This document shows positions 44,102-53,678 of a stretch of 64,000 nucleotides of DNA, piece by piece. Under the pieces are notes generated by a model. The model saw only the letters and a program-made list of their open reading frames with translations. It was not told the origin of the DNA and did no database searches. The stretch lies in NCBI RefSeq assembly GCF_010093125.1, contig NZ_NMZQ01000047.1, forward strand, positions 1 through 64,000, written 5' to 3'. The stretch's first letter is position 1. Every line of letters begins with the position of its first letter. The position numbers and the translations under genes are program-made. Source of the DNA: Veillonella sp. R32. Lineage in GTDB: Bacteria > Bacillota > Negativicutes > Veillonellales > Veillonellaceae.

Positions 44102-46009
44102 GTGGAAATACGTATTGCAGAGAATTGTGGCTTTTGTTATGGTGTTAAACGAGCTGTTAATATGGCTCAAGATACATCGAACCATTTAGACCGCAGTTAT
44201 ACATTAGGTCCTATTATTCACAATCCACAGGTGGTGGCTAATTTAGAACATCATGGAGTATATGCGGTAGATACATTGGAAGAAATTCCGAAGGGAACCG
44301 TGATTATTCGCTCGCATGGTGTGGGGCCAGCTATTTATGAGGAAGCTAATGAAAAAGGCCTTCATGTCGTGGATGCTACTTGTCCCCATGTTAAGAAAGC
44401 ACAGCAGGATGCTAAGTCGGTAATTGACTCGGGAATGTCGCTTGTTATTTTAGGTGAAAAAAAGCATCCTGAGGTAATTAGCATTAATTTATGGGCTCGA
44501 AACAAAGGTATAGTCATCGAATCGGAAGAAGAAGCTGAAATTCTGCCTTTCGTGGAAAATAGGGGTGTAGTTGTACAAACTACCTTTTCACAATTTAAAT
44601 TTCAAAGTATAATAGATATATTAGAGAAAAAAACTCAAAATCTAAAGGTTTTCAAAACGATTTGCACGGCTACCCAAGAACGTCAAAATTCGGCAGTAGC
44701 TTTAGCAAAAACGGTGGACCTTATGATTGTGGTAGGTGGTAAGAACAGCGGTAACACCAACAGATTAGCAGAGGTCTGTCGTGACGTTGGATGTACTACC
44801 TATCATATAGAGACCGCTACTGAATTAGAACTGACTTGGTTTAACGAAGTCAACACGGTAGGGGTTACAGCCGGTGCATCGACACCCGACTGGATAATTA
44901 AGGAGGTCATTGACACAATGAATGAATTTGAAGAATTGTTAGCCAAAGAAGCTGACTGGGCAGAAGACTTTAAGAAAGGCACAGTAGTAGAAGGTACAGT
45001 AGTAGAAGTTGACGACGACAAAGCGTACGTTTCCTTCGGTTATAAAACAGAAGCAACTTTGAACCGTACTGAAATCGCTTATCCAGCACCTGCCTCTGCT
45101 AAAGACGTGCTAAAAAATGGCGATCACATTAAAGCCGTAATCATGAACCACATCAAGGAAGATAATCCTATCTACTTGTCCATCACTCGTTTGGCTAAAG
45201 ACGAAGATTGGCAGTATGTACAAGAAGCTCAGGAAAAAGACGAACCTATCATCTGTAAAGGTGTTGACGCTATTCCAGCTGGTCTTGTTGTAACTGTTAA
45301 ATCCCTTCGTGGTTTTATTCCACTATCTCAAGGGGATGTTCACTTCGTTAAATCTCTTGATAGCTTAGTAGGTACTGAATTTGAAGCTAAGGTATTGGAA
45401 ATCGATGAAAAGAAAAACCGTTTGGTTCTTTCCCGTCGTGCTGTATTAGAAGTAGCTCGTCAGGCTAAATTAGAAGAAGCCTTGAAAAATATTAATGTTG
45501 GCGACAACTATAAAGGTATTGTTCGTAAAATCATGCCTTATGGTGCGTTCGTTGATATCGGTGGTATCGAAGGTTTACTTCACATCTCCGATATTTCTTG
45601 GCACAAAATTAAACGCGTAGAAGACGTGTTGTCCGTTGGTCAAGAAATCGAAGTTAAATTACAATCCTTTGACGAAGAAAGCAACAAACTTTCCTTGTCC
45701 TTAAAAGCATTAACTAAGAGCCCTTGGGATGTAGCTGAAGAAACTATCAAAGTTGGCGATGTATTAACTGGTAAAGTTGTTCGTTTAGTAGCTTACGGTG
45801 CTTTCGTAGCTGTTAACGACGATATCCAAGGTTTACTTCACATTTCCCAGATTACAAAACAACGTAATGCTAAAGTAGAAGACTACTTAACTCGTGGTCG
45901 TGAAGTAGAAGTTAAAGTTATTTCCCTTAATAAAGATGAAAAGAAATTGGGCTTAGCTTTAACTGAATTAATGGAACCAGTAGAATCTGCTGAATCCGAC
46001 GCTGAATAA
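44102..46009 (+). CDS. ispH: Fused IspH reductase and ribosomal protein S1
   Basis: 635 residues from GTG at 44102. Residues 1-272 are IspH, which makes isopentenyl and dimethylallyl diphosphate, with iron-sulfur Cys in NCGFCYGV (Cys12), DATCPH and TICTATQ. Residues about 290-635 hold four S1 domains, ending with GAFVDIGGIEGLLHISDI and GAFVAVNDDIQGLLHISQI units. This fusion is known in Clostridia and Negativicutes. A strong ribosome-binding sequence and in-frame ATG lie at the junction, and codon use changes there, so a separate S1 may also be made. S1 region gene name would be rpsA. Confidence 0.95.
   Translation: MEIRIAENCGFCYGVKRAVNMAQDTSNHLDRSYTLGPIIHNPQVVANLEHHGVYAVDTLEEIPKGTVIIRSHGVGPAIYEEANEKGLHVVDATCPHVKKAQQDAKSVIDSGMSLVILGEKKHPEVISINLWARNKGIVIESEEEAEILPFVENRGVVVQTTFSQFKFQSIIDILEKKTQNLKVFKTICTATQERQNSAVALAKTVDLMIVVGGKNSGNTNRLAEVCRDVGCTTYHIETATELELTWFNEVNTVGVTAGASTPDWIIKEVIDTMNEFEELLAKEADWAEDFKKGTVVEGTVVEVDDDKAYVSFGYKTEATLNRTEIAYPAPASAKDVLKNGDHIKAVIMNHIKEDNPIYLSITRLAKDEDWQYVQEAQEKDEPIICKGVDAIPAGLVVTVKSLRGFIPLSQGDVHFVKSLDSLVGTEFEAKVLEIDEKKNRLVLSRRAVLEVARQAKLEEALKNINVGDNYKGIVRKIMPYGAFVDIGGIEGLLHISDISWHKIKRVEDVLSVGQEIEVKLQSFDEESNKLSLSLKALTKSPWDVAEETIKVGDVLTGKVVRLVAYGAFVAVNDDIQGLLHISQITKQRNAKVEDYLTRGREVEVKVISLNKDEKKLGLALTELMEPVESAESDAE
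44900..44920 (+). promoter_or_regulatory. Candidate internal ribosome-binding site and start for S1
   Basis: AAGGAGGT (44900-44907) followed by ATG (44918-44920), in frame at fusion codon 273, with an 11-base spacer that is longer than ideal. The encoded S1 protein would be 363 residues. The motif uses AAG GAG GTC, while AAA and GAA dominate elsewhere in this stretch. Confidence 0.55.
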
Positions 46010-46037
46010 TTTTAGCAATAGCACAATGTGCTCATAT

Positions 46038-46078
46038 AAAGGAGCTGTAGGTGGCTTGCCACTTTACAGCTCCTTTTG
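46038..46078 (+). terminator. Strong terminator after the ispH-rpsA fusion
   Basis: AAAGGAGCTGTA (46038-46049) pairs with TACAGCTCCTTT (46065-46076); inner GTGGC/GCCAC extends the stem. It ends in TTTT. Confidence 0.92.
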
Positions 46079-46174
46079 CGTATTCTATGATAAAGAAGAA
46101 GCAGATAAAGGAACGAAAGAACAAGATAAGGGGTTGCAATCTTGTAGAAACTGTTAGCGTATGTGGCGAAGTTC

Positions 46175-46203
46175 TTTAAGGATTACGTTGAATATGTTAC
46201 AAT
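46175..46203 (+). promoter_or_regulatory. Possible der promoter
   Basis: TTTAAG (46175-46180) and TACAAT (46198-46203), spacer 17. The -35 is weak. The remaining 46080-46170 sequence is purine-rich with no gene visible. Confidence 0.4.
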
Positions 46204-46239
46204 ATAGAGTGATATTTTATGTATGATTGAGGTGACAGT

Positions 46240-47574
46240 ATGGCAAAACCATTAGTAGCAGTAGTAGGGCGTCCTAATGTGGGAAAATCTACATTGTTTA
46301 ACGCCATAGTAAATAAACGTATTTCCATTGTGGAGGATATTCCCGGCGTTACGCGTGATAGAATTTATTTTGACGCTGAATGGCTGAATAGAGAATTTAC
46401 TATGATTGATACAGGGGGGATTGAATTTATCACTGCTGATAGTCATGAAATTCCTAAAATGATGCGTTTACAAGCACAATTAGCTATTGAAGAAGCTGAT
46501 GTAATCCTGTTTGTAGTAGATGGCAAACAGGGTGTTGTACCAGCTGATGAAGAAGTGGCCAATATTTTACGGTCCAGTGGTAAACCGGTAATTTTAGTTG
46601 TTAATAAAATTGACAGTGTTAACCAAGAAGCTAATATTTATGAATTTTATAATTTAGGAATTGGTGATCCTATTGGCATTTCAGCGAAGAACTTGATGAA
46701 CTTAGGTGATTTGCTTGATGATGTGGTAAAACACTTCCCTGATGGGGCTAGCGCAGCTGAAGAGGAAGATACTATTCATGTGGCGTTGATTGGACGTCCA
46801 AATGTAGGTAAATCTTCTTTGACAAATGCGTTACTCGGTCAAGATCGAGTTATCGTTAGTGATGTAGCTGGTACAACTCGCGATTCCATCGATACGCATT
46901 GGACTCATGATGGTCAAAAATTTATTTTAATTGATACGGCTGGTATGCGCCGTAAGGCAAAAATTGATGCCCCTGTAGAACGGTATAGTATTGTTCGCTC
47001 TTTGCGCTCTGTAGACCGTGCTGACATTGTAGTGTTAGTTCTTGATGGGGTAGATGGGGTTACGGAACAAGATAAGAAAATTGCTGGCTATGCGCATGAG
47101 GCTGGTAAAGGTATCGTCATCGTAGTGAATAAGTGGGATTTAGTAGAGAAAGATGATAAGACGACTATTCGCTACACCGAAGACATTTATGATGAAATGG
47201 GCTTTTTGCGGTATGCGCCGATATTATTTGCCTCGGCCTTAACAAAACAGCGTATTCATCGTTTGGCGGATTTAATTAAATTCGTTTCTGAACAGCAACA
47301 TATGCGCATTTCTACAAGTGTATTAAATCAAGTATTGTCGGATGCGCAAAATGTAAATCCAGTGCCATCTCGCAGTGGCCGTTTGCCTAAGATTTATTAC
47401 ATGACACAAGCATCAGTAAAACCACCCACTTTTATATTATTTGTAAATGAACCAGAGTTAATTCATTTCTCTTATATGCGTTTCTTAGAAAACCGTTTGC
47501 GCGAATCTTTCGGCTTTGAAGGTACGCCTATTCGTTTAATCTTACGTGGCAAGAAGGGAAATGATGACGACTAA
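46240..47574 (+). CDS. der: Ribosome biogenesis GTPase Der (EngA)
   Basis: 444 residues with two tandem G domains (GRPNVGKSTLF near 10; GRPNVGKSSLT near 188) and a C-terminal KH-like domain (about 355-440). It supports 50S assembly. Walker and G2-G4 motifs are intact (DTGGIEF, NKIDSV, DTAGMRRK, NKWDLV). Its stop overlaps plsY by one base. Confidence 0.96.
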   Translation: MAKPLVAVVGRPNVGKSTLFNAIVNKRISIVEDIPGVTRDRIYFDAEWLNREFTMIDTGGIEFITADSHEIPKMMRLQAQLAIEEADVILFVVDGKQGVVPADEEVANILRSSGKPVILVVNKIDSVNQEANIYEFYNLGIGDPIGISAKNLMNLGDLLDDVVKHFPDGASAAEEEDTIHVALIGRPNVGKSSLTNALLGQDRVIVSDVAGTTRDSIDTHWTHDGQKFILIDTAGMRRKAKIDAPVERYSIVRSLRSVDRADIVVLVLDGVDGVTEQDKKIAGYAHEAGKGIVIVVNKWDLVEKDDKTTIRYTEDIYDEMGFLRYAPILFASALTKQRIHRLADLIKFVSEQQHMRISTSVLNQVLSDAQNVNPVPSRSGRLPKIYYMTQASVKPPTFILFVNEPELIHFSYMRFLENRLRESFGFEGTPIRLILRGKKGNDDD

Positions 47575-48176
47575 TGTTTACACTATCTACGCTTTTATTT
47601 GCCTTAGGAGCCTATCTCTTAGGTTCTATTCCTAGTGGTTTAATTATTGGTAAGGTCTTTTTTAATACTGATGTCCGTCAATATGGCAGTAAAAATATCG
47701 GTGCCACCAATACCTACCGTGTGTTGGGGATGAAAGCAGCGTTGCCCGTATTTCTATGCGATGCTGCTAAAGGTATGGCTGGGGTTGCTATTTTTTCACC
47801 AGAGCCTAATTTAATGCTCTTAGGGGGTATTTTGGCTATGGTTGGTCACAACTGGTCAATTTTTTTAGGCTTCAAAGGTGGTCGTGGTGTGGCAACGGGG
47901 CTAGGAGTACTTATTTTTCTAGTGCCAATTATTTCAGCCATTTGTTTTGCTACTTGGGCGGTTATTGTATACTTTACTAAATATGTGTCCTTAGGCTCCA
48001 TTGTGGGGGCTGCGTTAGTACCGATTTTGATGATAGTTTTTGGTGAACCTATTTGGTACATCGTATTTGGTGCTGTGGCGGCTTTATTTGTAATTTTACG
48101 ACATCGTGAAAATATTTTACGTCTCTTACGTGGTCAAGAGCTTAAAGTAGAACGAACGGAGCGTGATGATTCCTAA
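47574..48176 (+). CDS. plsY: Acyl-phosphate glycerol-3-phosphate acyltransferase
   Basis: 200 residues, multi-pass membrane enzyme that transfers acyl groups from acyl phosphate to glycerol-3-phosphate. Signatures LLGSIPSGLIIGK, GSKNIGATNTYRVLG and GFKGGRGVATGLG are present. Coupled to der and gpsA by one-base overlaps (TAATG), giving the substrate and enzyme for phospholipid synthesis together. Confidence 0.95.
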   Translation: MFTLSTLLFALGAYLLGSIPSGLIIGKVFFNTDVRQYGSKNIGATNTYRVLGMKAALPVFLCDAAKGMAGVAIFSPEPNLMLLGGILAMVGHNWSIFLGFKGGRGVATGLGVLIFLVPIISAICFATWAVIVYFTKYVSLGSIVGAALVPILMIVFGEPIWYIVFGAVAALFVILRHRENILRLLRGQELKVERTERDDS

Positions 48177-49177
48177 TGAAAATTGGTGTTATAGGTTCTG
48201 GGAGTTGGGGAACGGCTTTAGCCTGCAAGGCTACTCAAGCGGGCAATGATACGTGGTTATATTGTCGCCGTGAGGAACAAGTAAAGGCTTTACAAAGCAG
48301 TCGTGAAAATGAAGCTTATTTAAAGGGAGTCCGCTTACCAGATAGTTTGCAGATGAGTGCTGATTTAGGTAGTATTGCTAAAGACAGTGATATTTTGCTT
48401 ATTGTGACCCCTTCAATTTATGTGCGTCATACCTTACAGCAATTAAAGGCTTTTATACATGGTGATACAACCTTAGTCATTTGTTCGAAAGGGATTGAGC
48501 GGGAAACGGGGAAGCGCTTATCAGAAGTAGCTGCGGAAGAAGTGGGGACCATAACCGCGCGGTTAGCCATTTTATCAGGCCCTAATCACGCTGAAGAAAT
48601 TGGTCGTAATTTGCCTGCTACTACTGTAGTATCGGCGAAGACGAAGGAAACGGCTGAATTTGTACAAAAAGCTCTTAGTACGCGCAATTTTAGAGTCTAT
48701 GTAAACGAAGACATGACTGGGGTAGAATTGGCAGGCACTACTAAAAATATTATCGCCTTGGCAGCAGGGATTGTTGATGGCATGTCTTTAGGCGATAATT
48801 GTAAATCCGCTTTATTAACTCGCGGTCTTCATGAGATGACCAAATTTGGTGTTGCCTTAGGTGCGCGTCGTGAAACTTATGCAGGGCTTGCTGGTATGGG
48901 TGATCTTATTGCTACTTGTATGAGCAAGCATAGTCGGAATCGCGCAGCGGGTCAAAAATTAGCTGATGGCGAAACGATGGATTATATTATGAATCACTCT
49001 AACATGGTGGTAGAAGGCTTTTTTGCAGTAAAAACGGTGTATGAAGTAGCGAAAGTTAAACAATTAGATTTACCGATTACTAGTGCTTTATATGAAGTGT
49101 TGTATCATCAAAAAGCACCGCAAGAGGCCTTAATGGATTTAATGGGACGCAATTTAAAAGATGAAATGTTCCTATAA
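48176..49177 (+). CDS. gpsA: Glycerol-3-phosphate dehydrogenase [NAD(P)+]
   Basis: 333 residues; makes sn-glycerol-3-phosphate from dihydroxyacetone phosphate. Rossmann site IGSGSWGTALA, then LSGPNHAEEIGRNLPA, LAGTTKNIIALAAGI and GLAGMGDLIATC are all typical. It supplies PlsY, encoded immediately upstream. Confidence 0.95.
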   Translation: MKIGVIGSGSWGTALACKATQAGNDTWLYCRREEQVKALQSSRENEAYLKGVRLPDSLQMSADLGSIAKDSDILLIVTPSIYVRHTLQQLKAFIHGDTTLVICSKGIERETGKRLSEVAAEEVGTITARLAILSGPNHAEEIGRNLPATTVVSAKTKETAEFVQKALSTRNFRVYVNEDMTGVELAGTTKNIIALAAGIVDGMSLGDNCKSALLTRGLHEMTKFGVALGARRETYAGLAGMGDLIATCMSKHSRNRAAGQKLADGETMDYIMNHSNMVVEGFFAVKTVYEVAKVKQLDLPITSALYEVLYHQKAPQEALMDLMGRNLKDEMFL

Positions 49178-49200
49178 TTAATTTTTCACGGGACATGTAC

Positions 49201-49229
49201 TTTTATTTTGTAACATAATATACTATAAT
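49201..49229 (+). promoter_or_regulatory. Possible rsmD promoter
   Basis: TTTTAT (49201-49206) and TATAAT (49224-49229), spacer 17. The -10 is consensus, the -35 poor. Confidence 0.4.
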
Positions 49230-49261
49230 TAAGAGACAAGTGTAGGCATAAAGAGGGACGT

Positions 49262-49816
49262 ATGAGAATTATTGCAGGCCGTGCCAAAGGTCATAATTTA
49301 AAAGCACCAAAAGGGATGAATACTCGTCCTACCCAAGACAGGGTGCGAGAAAGTATTTTTAATGTGTTAACTAATTATGGCTTGGTAGAGTCGACAGTCC
49401 TTGATTTATTCTCTGGCACAGGTGCTTTTGCATTAGAAGCAGTTAGCCGTGGGGCCTCACTAGCCGTTTGTGTTGATAAACGGACAGCACGTATTATCAA
49501 AGAAAATGTAGGTCATTGTCATTTTGAGCAAGAGGTTGAGGTGTTGCCAGTAACTATTGAAGTAGCTGGTAAGCAATTAGCGGGTCGGCAATTTGACTAT
49601 ATTTTCTCAGATCCGCCCTATGAACAAGGTTTTGTAGCGGCTACGTTAGCTGTAGTAGTCAATCAACAATTACTAAAAGAAAATGGAATGCTTATTGTGG
49701 AGCATCATGAAAAGGAACCACTTGTATTACCAGAAGGCTGGACGATGATAAAAGAACAGCAATTTGGGTATACAAAGGTGACGTATTGTGTACCCTATGA
49801 GCTTGAAAGGAGCTAG
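49262..49816 (+). CDS. rsmD: 16S rRNA (guanine-N2)-methyltransferase RsmD
   Basis: 184 residues; methylates G966 (E. coli numbering) of 16S rRNA using SAM. Motifs LDLFSGTGAFALEAVSRGA and SDPPYEQG are clear. Ribosome binding site AAGAGGG. coaD follows after four bases, the common rsmD-coaD arrangement. Confidence 0.95.
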   Translation: MRIIAGRAKGHNLKAPKGMNTRPTQDRVRESIFNVLTNYGLVESTVLDLFSGTGAFALEAVSRGASLAVCVDKRTARIIKENVGHCHFEQEVEVLPVTIEVAGKQLAGRQFDYIFSDPPYEQGFVAATLAVVVNQQLLKENGMLIVEHHEKEPLVLPEGWTMIKEQQFGYTKVTYCVPYELERS

Positions 49817-49820
49817 TATA

Positions 49821-50309
49821 GTGCGTATAGGCATTTGTCCAGGGAGTTTTGACCCTGTAACAAATGGGCATGTCGATATTTTCGAACGAGCGAGTAAGCT
49901 TGTAGATACATTGATTGTAGCGGTTTTAGATAATCCTAATAAACATAGTTTATTTACGCAACAAGAGCGTGTGGAGTTGATTAAAGCCTCTGTAGCCCAT
50001 ATACCAAATGTTGAGGTTGATTGTGCATCGGGATTATTAATTGATTATGCTAAGTCCAAGAATAGTTATATGATTATTCGAGGCTTGCGAGCGCTCAGTG
50101 ATTTTGAATATGAGTTCCAGCGAGCTTTATTTTCAAAATATTTGGATGATGATATTGAAACTGTGTTTATTATGACGAATAATAAGTACTCTTTTGTTAG
50201 CTCTACAGGAGTTCGTGAATTAGCAAAATTTAATGGCTCATTAGATGGTCTAGTTCCTGAAACGGTAAAAGAGGCTTTGGAAGCTAAGTTTGCAAATCGT
50301 AGTAAATAG
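49821..50309 (+). CDS. coaD: Phosphopantetheine adenylyltransferase
   Basis: 162 residues; next-to-last step of CoA synthesis. Motifs GSFDPVTNGHVDIFERA and SSTGVRELAKFNG are present. GTG at 49821 is the likely start, eight bases after AAAGGAG. The longer in-frame start at 49788 lies inside rsmD. coaBC, another CoA gene, is at 54834. Confidence 0.95.
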   Translation: MRIGICPGSFDPVTNGHVDIFERASKLVDTLIVAVLDNPNKHSLFTQQERVELIKASVAHIPNVEVDCASGLLIDYAKSKNSYMIIRGLRALSDFEYEFQRALFSKYLDDDIETVFIMTNNKYSFVSSTGVRELAKFNGSLDGLVPETVKEALEAKFANRSK

Positions 50310-50329
50310 TACTAATAGGAGTGGCGAGA

Positions 50330-50782
50330 ATGAAAACAGAAAAACTTTTAGAAGATTTGGAAAATTTAATCGAAACCAGTGGTCGCATTCCTATGACCAC
50401 TAAACGGGTCATTGAAGAAGAAGAAATTATGCGTGTCTTAGACGCTATTAATGAGTCTTTACCATTAGAGCTTGAAGAGTCTCGTCGTATTATGGCCGAA
50501 AAAGACAAAATTTTGGCAGATGCGCAACGCCAAGCTGACACTTTGATTGCACAAGCTAAAGATTATATTGCTAAGTTGACGGAAGAAAGTGAATTGGTAA
50601 AACAAGCGCAGACACAGGCAAACCAAATTATTATGTTAGCTAATCAATCCTCACAGGAATTGAAGGATAGCTCCATTCAATATGCTAGTGATGTAATGCG
50701 CTATATTGAAAACAATTTGGAAAAAACCTTAGAAAGCTTACGTCAAAACCGTGAAAGCTTAAAACAATCTAATCGTGAATAA
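50330..50782 (+). CDS. Coiled-coil protein of unknown function after coaD
   Basis: 150 residues, highly charged and almost entirely helical, with heptads from about 45 to 145 and no TM segment or signal. ATG at 50330 lies eight bases after TAGGAG; an overlapping GTG at 50321 is too close. Similar proteins follow coaD in some Firmicutes and are often labelled ATPase or ATP synthase B/E-like by weak similarity. I see no P-loop. Related ideas are a DivIVA-like or stalk-like structural role, but the function is not known. Confidence 0.7.
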   Translation: MKTEKLLEDLENLIETSGRIPMTTKRVIEEEEIMRVLDAINESLPLELEESRRIMAEKDKILADAQRQADTLIAQAKDYIAKLTEESELVKQAQTQANQIIMLANQSSQELKDSSIQYASDVMRYIENNLEKTLESLRQNRESLKQSNRE

Positions 50783-50789
50783 GTAAAGA

Positions 50790-50839
50790 GGCTCTCAGGA
50801 AGCATCCTTAGTATATAAGGAATTTCCTGAGAGCCTTTT
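50790..50839. terminator. Terminator between the coiled-coil gene and rqcH
   Basis: GGCTCTCAGGAA (50790-50801) pairs with TTCCTGAGAGCC (50824-50835), with an inner CCTTA/TAAGG hairpin and a following TTTT. It sits between convergent genes and may serve both strands. Confidence 0.85.
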
Positions 50840-50841
50840 CA

Positions 50842-52593
50842 TTATTCATAGTAGTTAGTGGTTTTGTTTAAAACTGGTTCTTTAGGGTCAATAACTGCCG
50901 TTTTTTGATTCGTGTAAATAACAAAACCTAGCGGAGAAGCAGGTGGCTTTTTAATATACTTAATGAGCGTGTAATCGACGGCTACTTTCGACGATTCCCG
51001 AGCTCTGCTAAAATAAGCGGCATATTGAGCGCCTAAGGTTAGCATTTCATCGGTTGCTGTGGTGCCTTCAGCAGGCCGTAAAATGACATGACTACCTTGT
51101 ACTTGTAAGGTATGAAACCACATGTCATTTGGTTTAGCAAAACGATGGGTTAAATACTCATTTTGTTGATTATTACGACCAATGAAAATTTCACCACCAT
51201 CAATAGGAAACCGCATAAAATTATGTTTAGGTGCTTTGTAACTAACCGGTTTTTTAGATTTTTTGAGTAAGCCTGCTTGTTCACATTCATTGTAGATTTC
51301 TTGTACAAGGTCTTTGCTATCGGCAATGGTAAGACTATATAAGACGGATTGTAGGTAGTCAATTCGCTGACTACTTTGATTTAATTGATATAGACCACTT
51401 TGCATGCGATTTTTTAATTTTGTGTATTGCTTATAATAATGTTGTGCATTCTCTACAATTGTTAATTCTGGTAATAAGGGAATTGTGATAGGTTCAATGG
51501 GGTCAGCTAAGATATTATCTACCGTAACAGTTGATTTATATTGAGTATCTAAATAAGCATTAATCATTAATAAATCACCATAGGATTTATATTCCTCAGC
51601 TTTGTCGCTAGCATCTAATTCTGTTTGGATTTTAGAATGGCGTAATTCCTCTTTTTTTATAGCTTGTTGTAAAGTTCGCTCCAATTCATTGGAGGTAGTG
51701 TTAATACCACCTTGTTTTACTACGGCCAGCTCTAAAGGTTGTGATATAGAATCATAGGTAGCTTGTAGTTGACCGCCTTGAGCCTCTAAATAAGTTAGGG
51801 GAATGGGGCTATACAATTTCTTGTGATTAGCATTTTCATACACTAATAATTGGGTAGCAGAGGCAACGGCTTCTTTTACTTTACTTAAAGCTGTACCTAG
51901 ACAATTCAGGGCTTCCTTTGACAAGGTATCTATAGCTGTTTTTTCGGTAAGATTAGCTAGATAGCACACTTCCTTTAATAGAGCAGGGCCAAAGCCATTA
52001 AAAATACGACGCACTGTGTCGGCTACCGTACCTTGACTAAAGTTTTGTAATAACTCTTTTATTTCTTCGTCACTAAATTCGAATAAACTACCACGTTCGC
52101 TATTAGGTGGCAATTCGTACGGCAATTTAGGGGCAATGGACCGTTCTCGATTCATTAAAGGGGTTACATGGATTAGGGCTTCTAAAATCAGTCCATCTTG
52201 TACAAAAATACAATTTGAATATTTGCCCATTAATTCAATGTAAATGCGATTAGAAATTAAAGAACCATCTAGGTCTAATTTATCGGCACTAATTCGAAGA
52301 ATACGGTCCCCATTAAGTTGCTCAATGGCGGTAATACGGGCGCCTTCTAAATGCTTCCGTAAAAACATACAGAGGGATGTAGGCTCTTTAGGTAAATCCG
52401 TAATGCCATGACTTAAATAGCAAGCTGGTAAATTGCCGGCTGTAATGACTAAGCTCTGGTTGCCAGTAGGGGTGTTTATTTTAAGAACAATTGTTGTTTT
52501 ATCTATTTGCAATAGCCGTTGAATTTGCCCCGTCACTAAGTGTTGGGCCAATTCTTTGGTTAATACGGCTAAGGTTAAACCATCTAAATTCAT
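50842..52593 (-). CDS. rqcH: NFACT-family ribosome quality control protein RqcH
   Basis: 583 residues on the minus strand. N-terminal NFACT-N (MNLDGLTLAVLTKELAQHL), helix-hairpin and coiled-coil middle (about 280-440), and C-terminal NFACT-R (NDMWFHTLQVQGSHVILRP). RqcH binds split 50S subunits with stalled nascent chains and adds C-terminal alanine tails; older annotations call such proteins fibronectin-binding. The start follows AAAGGAG on the minus strand. Confidence 0.92.
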   Translation of the reverse strand: MNLDGLTLAVLTKELAQHLVTGQIQRLLQIDKTTIVLKINTPTGNQSLVITAGNLPACYLSHGITDLPKEPTSLCMFLRKHLEGARITAIEQLNGDRILRISADKLDLDGSLISNRIYIELMGKYSNCIFVQDGLILEALIHVTPLMNRERSIAPKLPYELPPNSERGSLFEFSDEEIKELLQNFSQGTVADTVRRIFNGFGPALLKEVCYLANLTEKTAIDTLSKEALNCLGTALSKVKEAVASATQLLVYENANHKKLYSPIPLTYLEAQGGQLQATYDSISQPLELAVVKQGGINTTSNELERTLQQAIKKEELRHSKIQTELDASDKAEEYKSYGDLLMINAYLDTQYKSTVTVDNILADPIEPITIPLLPELTIVENAQHYYKQYTKLKNRMQSGLYQLNQSSQRIDYLQSVLYSLTIADSKDLVQEIYNECEQAGLLKKSKKPVSYKAPKHNFMRFPIDGGEIFIGRNNQQNEYLTHRFAKPNDMWFHTLQVQGSHVILRPAEGTTATDEMLTLGAQYAAYFSRARESSKVAVDYTLIKYIKKPPASPLGFVIYTNQKTAVIDPKEPVLNKTTNYYE

Positions 52594-52770
52594 CGTTAAC
52601 TCCTTTTAATATATTCAATATAATAAGTATATCACATTTATAATAGCTATAAGGGATTAGATTCCTTTACCCTACGTAAGTAACATGATAAAATGAAAGA
52701 AAATGAAATACAAAATGAAGAAGAATACTAGGAAGTTGACTAGGATAAAATAGAAAGGACATAATATATT

Positions 52771-53652
52771 ATGAATAGTATGACCGGTTTTGGTCGTGGT
52801 ATTGGCATCGATGAAAGTTTACAAATTATTATTGAAATTAAAAGTGTAAATTCTCGATTTTTAGATCTTCATCTCAATATGCCGGCTACCTTATATTTTT
52901 TAGAAAATACATTACGACGTCATATAAAGGATACTTTGCAACGGGGGAAAGTAGAAGTCAATGTTACCCTTAAAAATACGAGTGATCGGGAGAAAGTATT
53001 TACTGTTAATAATACCTTAGCCGATCAAATTAGGGATTTTTTGGTAGTCCAAGGGTTTTCACAAACTAAAGAGCGCGCTTCTTTACGAGATATGATGAGT
53101 GTTTCACAGGACTGGCTAGTACTAGAAGATATACCTTTTGAAGAGGCTAAATTAGAAGTAGCTACATTGGATGCTTTAAAGACTGCTTTAGCAGGTCTAT
53201 GTGATATGCGGGCTTTAGAAGGAGCCAATTTAAAAGCTGAAATCGAAGGTCGTGTTAATACATTAGAGGCTGTATTACAAGAAGTAATGGCACATAAAGA
53301 TATAGCTGTTAAAAAGTATGAAGAGCGATTATTGCAGCGCATTCAAAATGTGCTAGAGAAAACGGACGTAACCGTTAACATGGACCGTTTTCTTCAAGAA
53401 GTAGCCACCATGAGTGATAAAACAGATATTACAGAAGAAATTGTACGTTTTGGCTCTCATGTGGTACAATTAAGAAACACACTAAAAGAGAATCAACCGA
53501 TTGGGCGTAAGTTAGATTTCTTGTTACAAGAAATGAATCGAGAAGTAAATACCATGGGATCTAAAGGATCCGATTTAGCCATAACAGACCGTGTTGTAGT
53601 ATTGAAATGTGAGTTAGAGAAAATTAGAGAGCAAATTCAAAATATAGAGTAG
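52771..53652 (+). CDS. yicC: YicC family endoribonuclease
   Basis: 293 residues. N-terminal [10 protein letters not shown] and [15 protein letters not shown], and C-terminal [21 protein letters not shown] are the YicC hallmarks. Homologues cleave small RNAs. It begins yicC-remA-gmk-rpoZ-coaBC, a conserved Firmicute order. Confidence 0.93.
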   Translation: MNSMTGFGRGIGIDESLQIIIEIKSVNSRFLDLHLNMPATLYFLENTLRRHIKDTLQRGKVEVNVTLKNTSDREKVFTVNNTLADQIRDFLVVQGFSQTKERASLRDMMSVSQDWLVLEDIPFEEAKLEVATLDALKTALAGLCDMRALEGANLKAEIEGRVNTLEAVLQEVMAHKDIAVKKYEERLLQRIQNVLEKTDVTVNMDRFLQEVATMSDKTDITEEIVRFGSHVVQLRNTLKENQPIGRKLDFLLQEMNREVNTMGSKGSDLAITDRVVVLKCELEKIREQIQNIE

Positions 53653-53678
53653 GTTGCAAGAGTAAGGAGTCACTAAGT

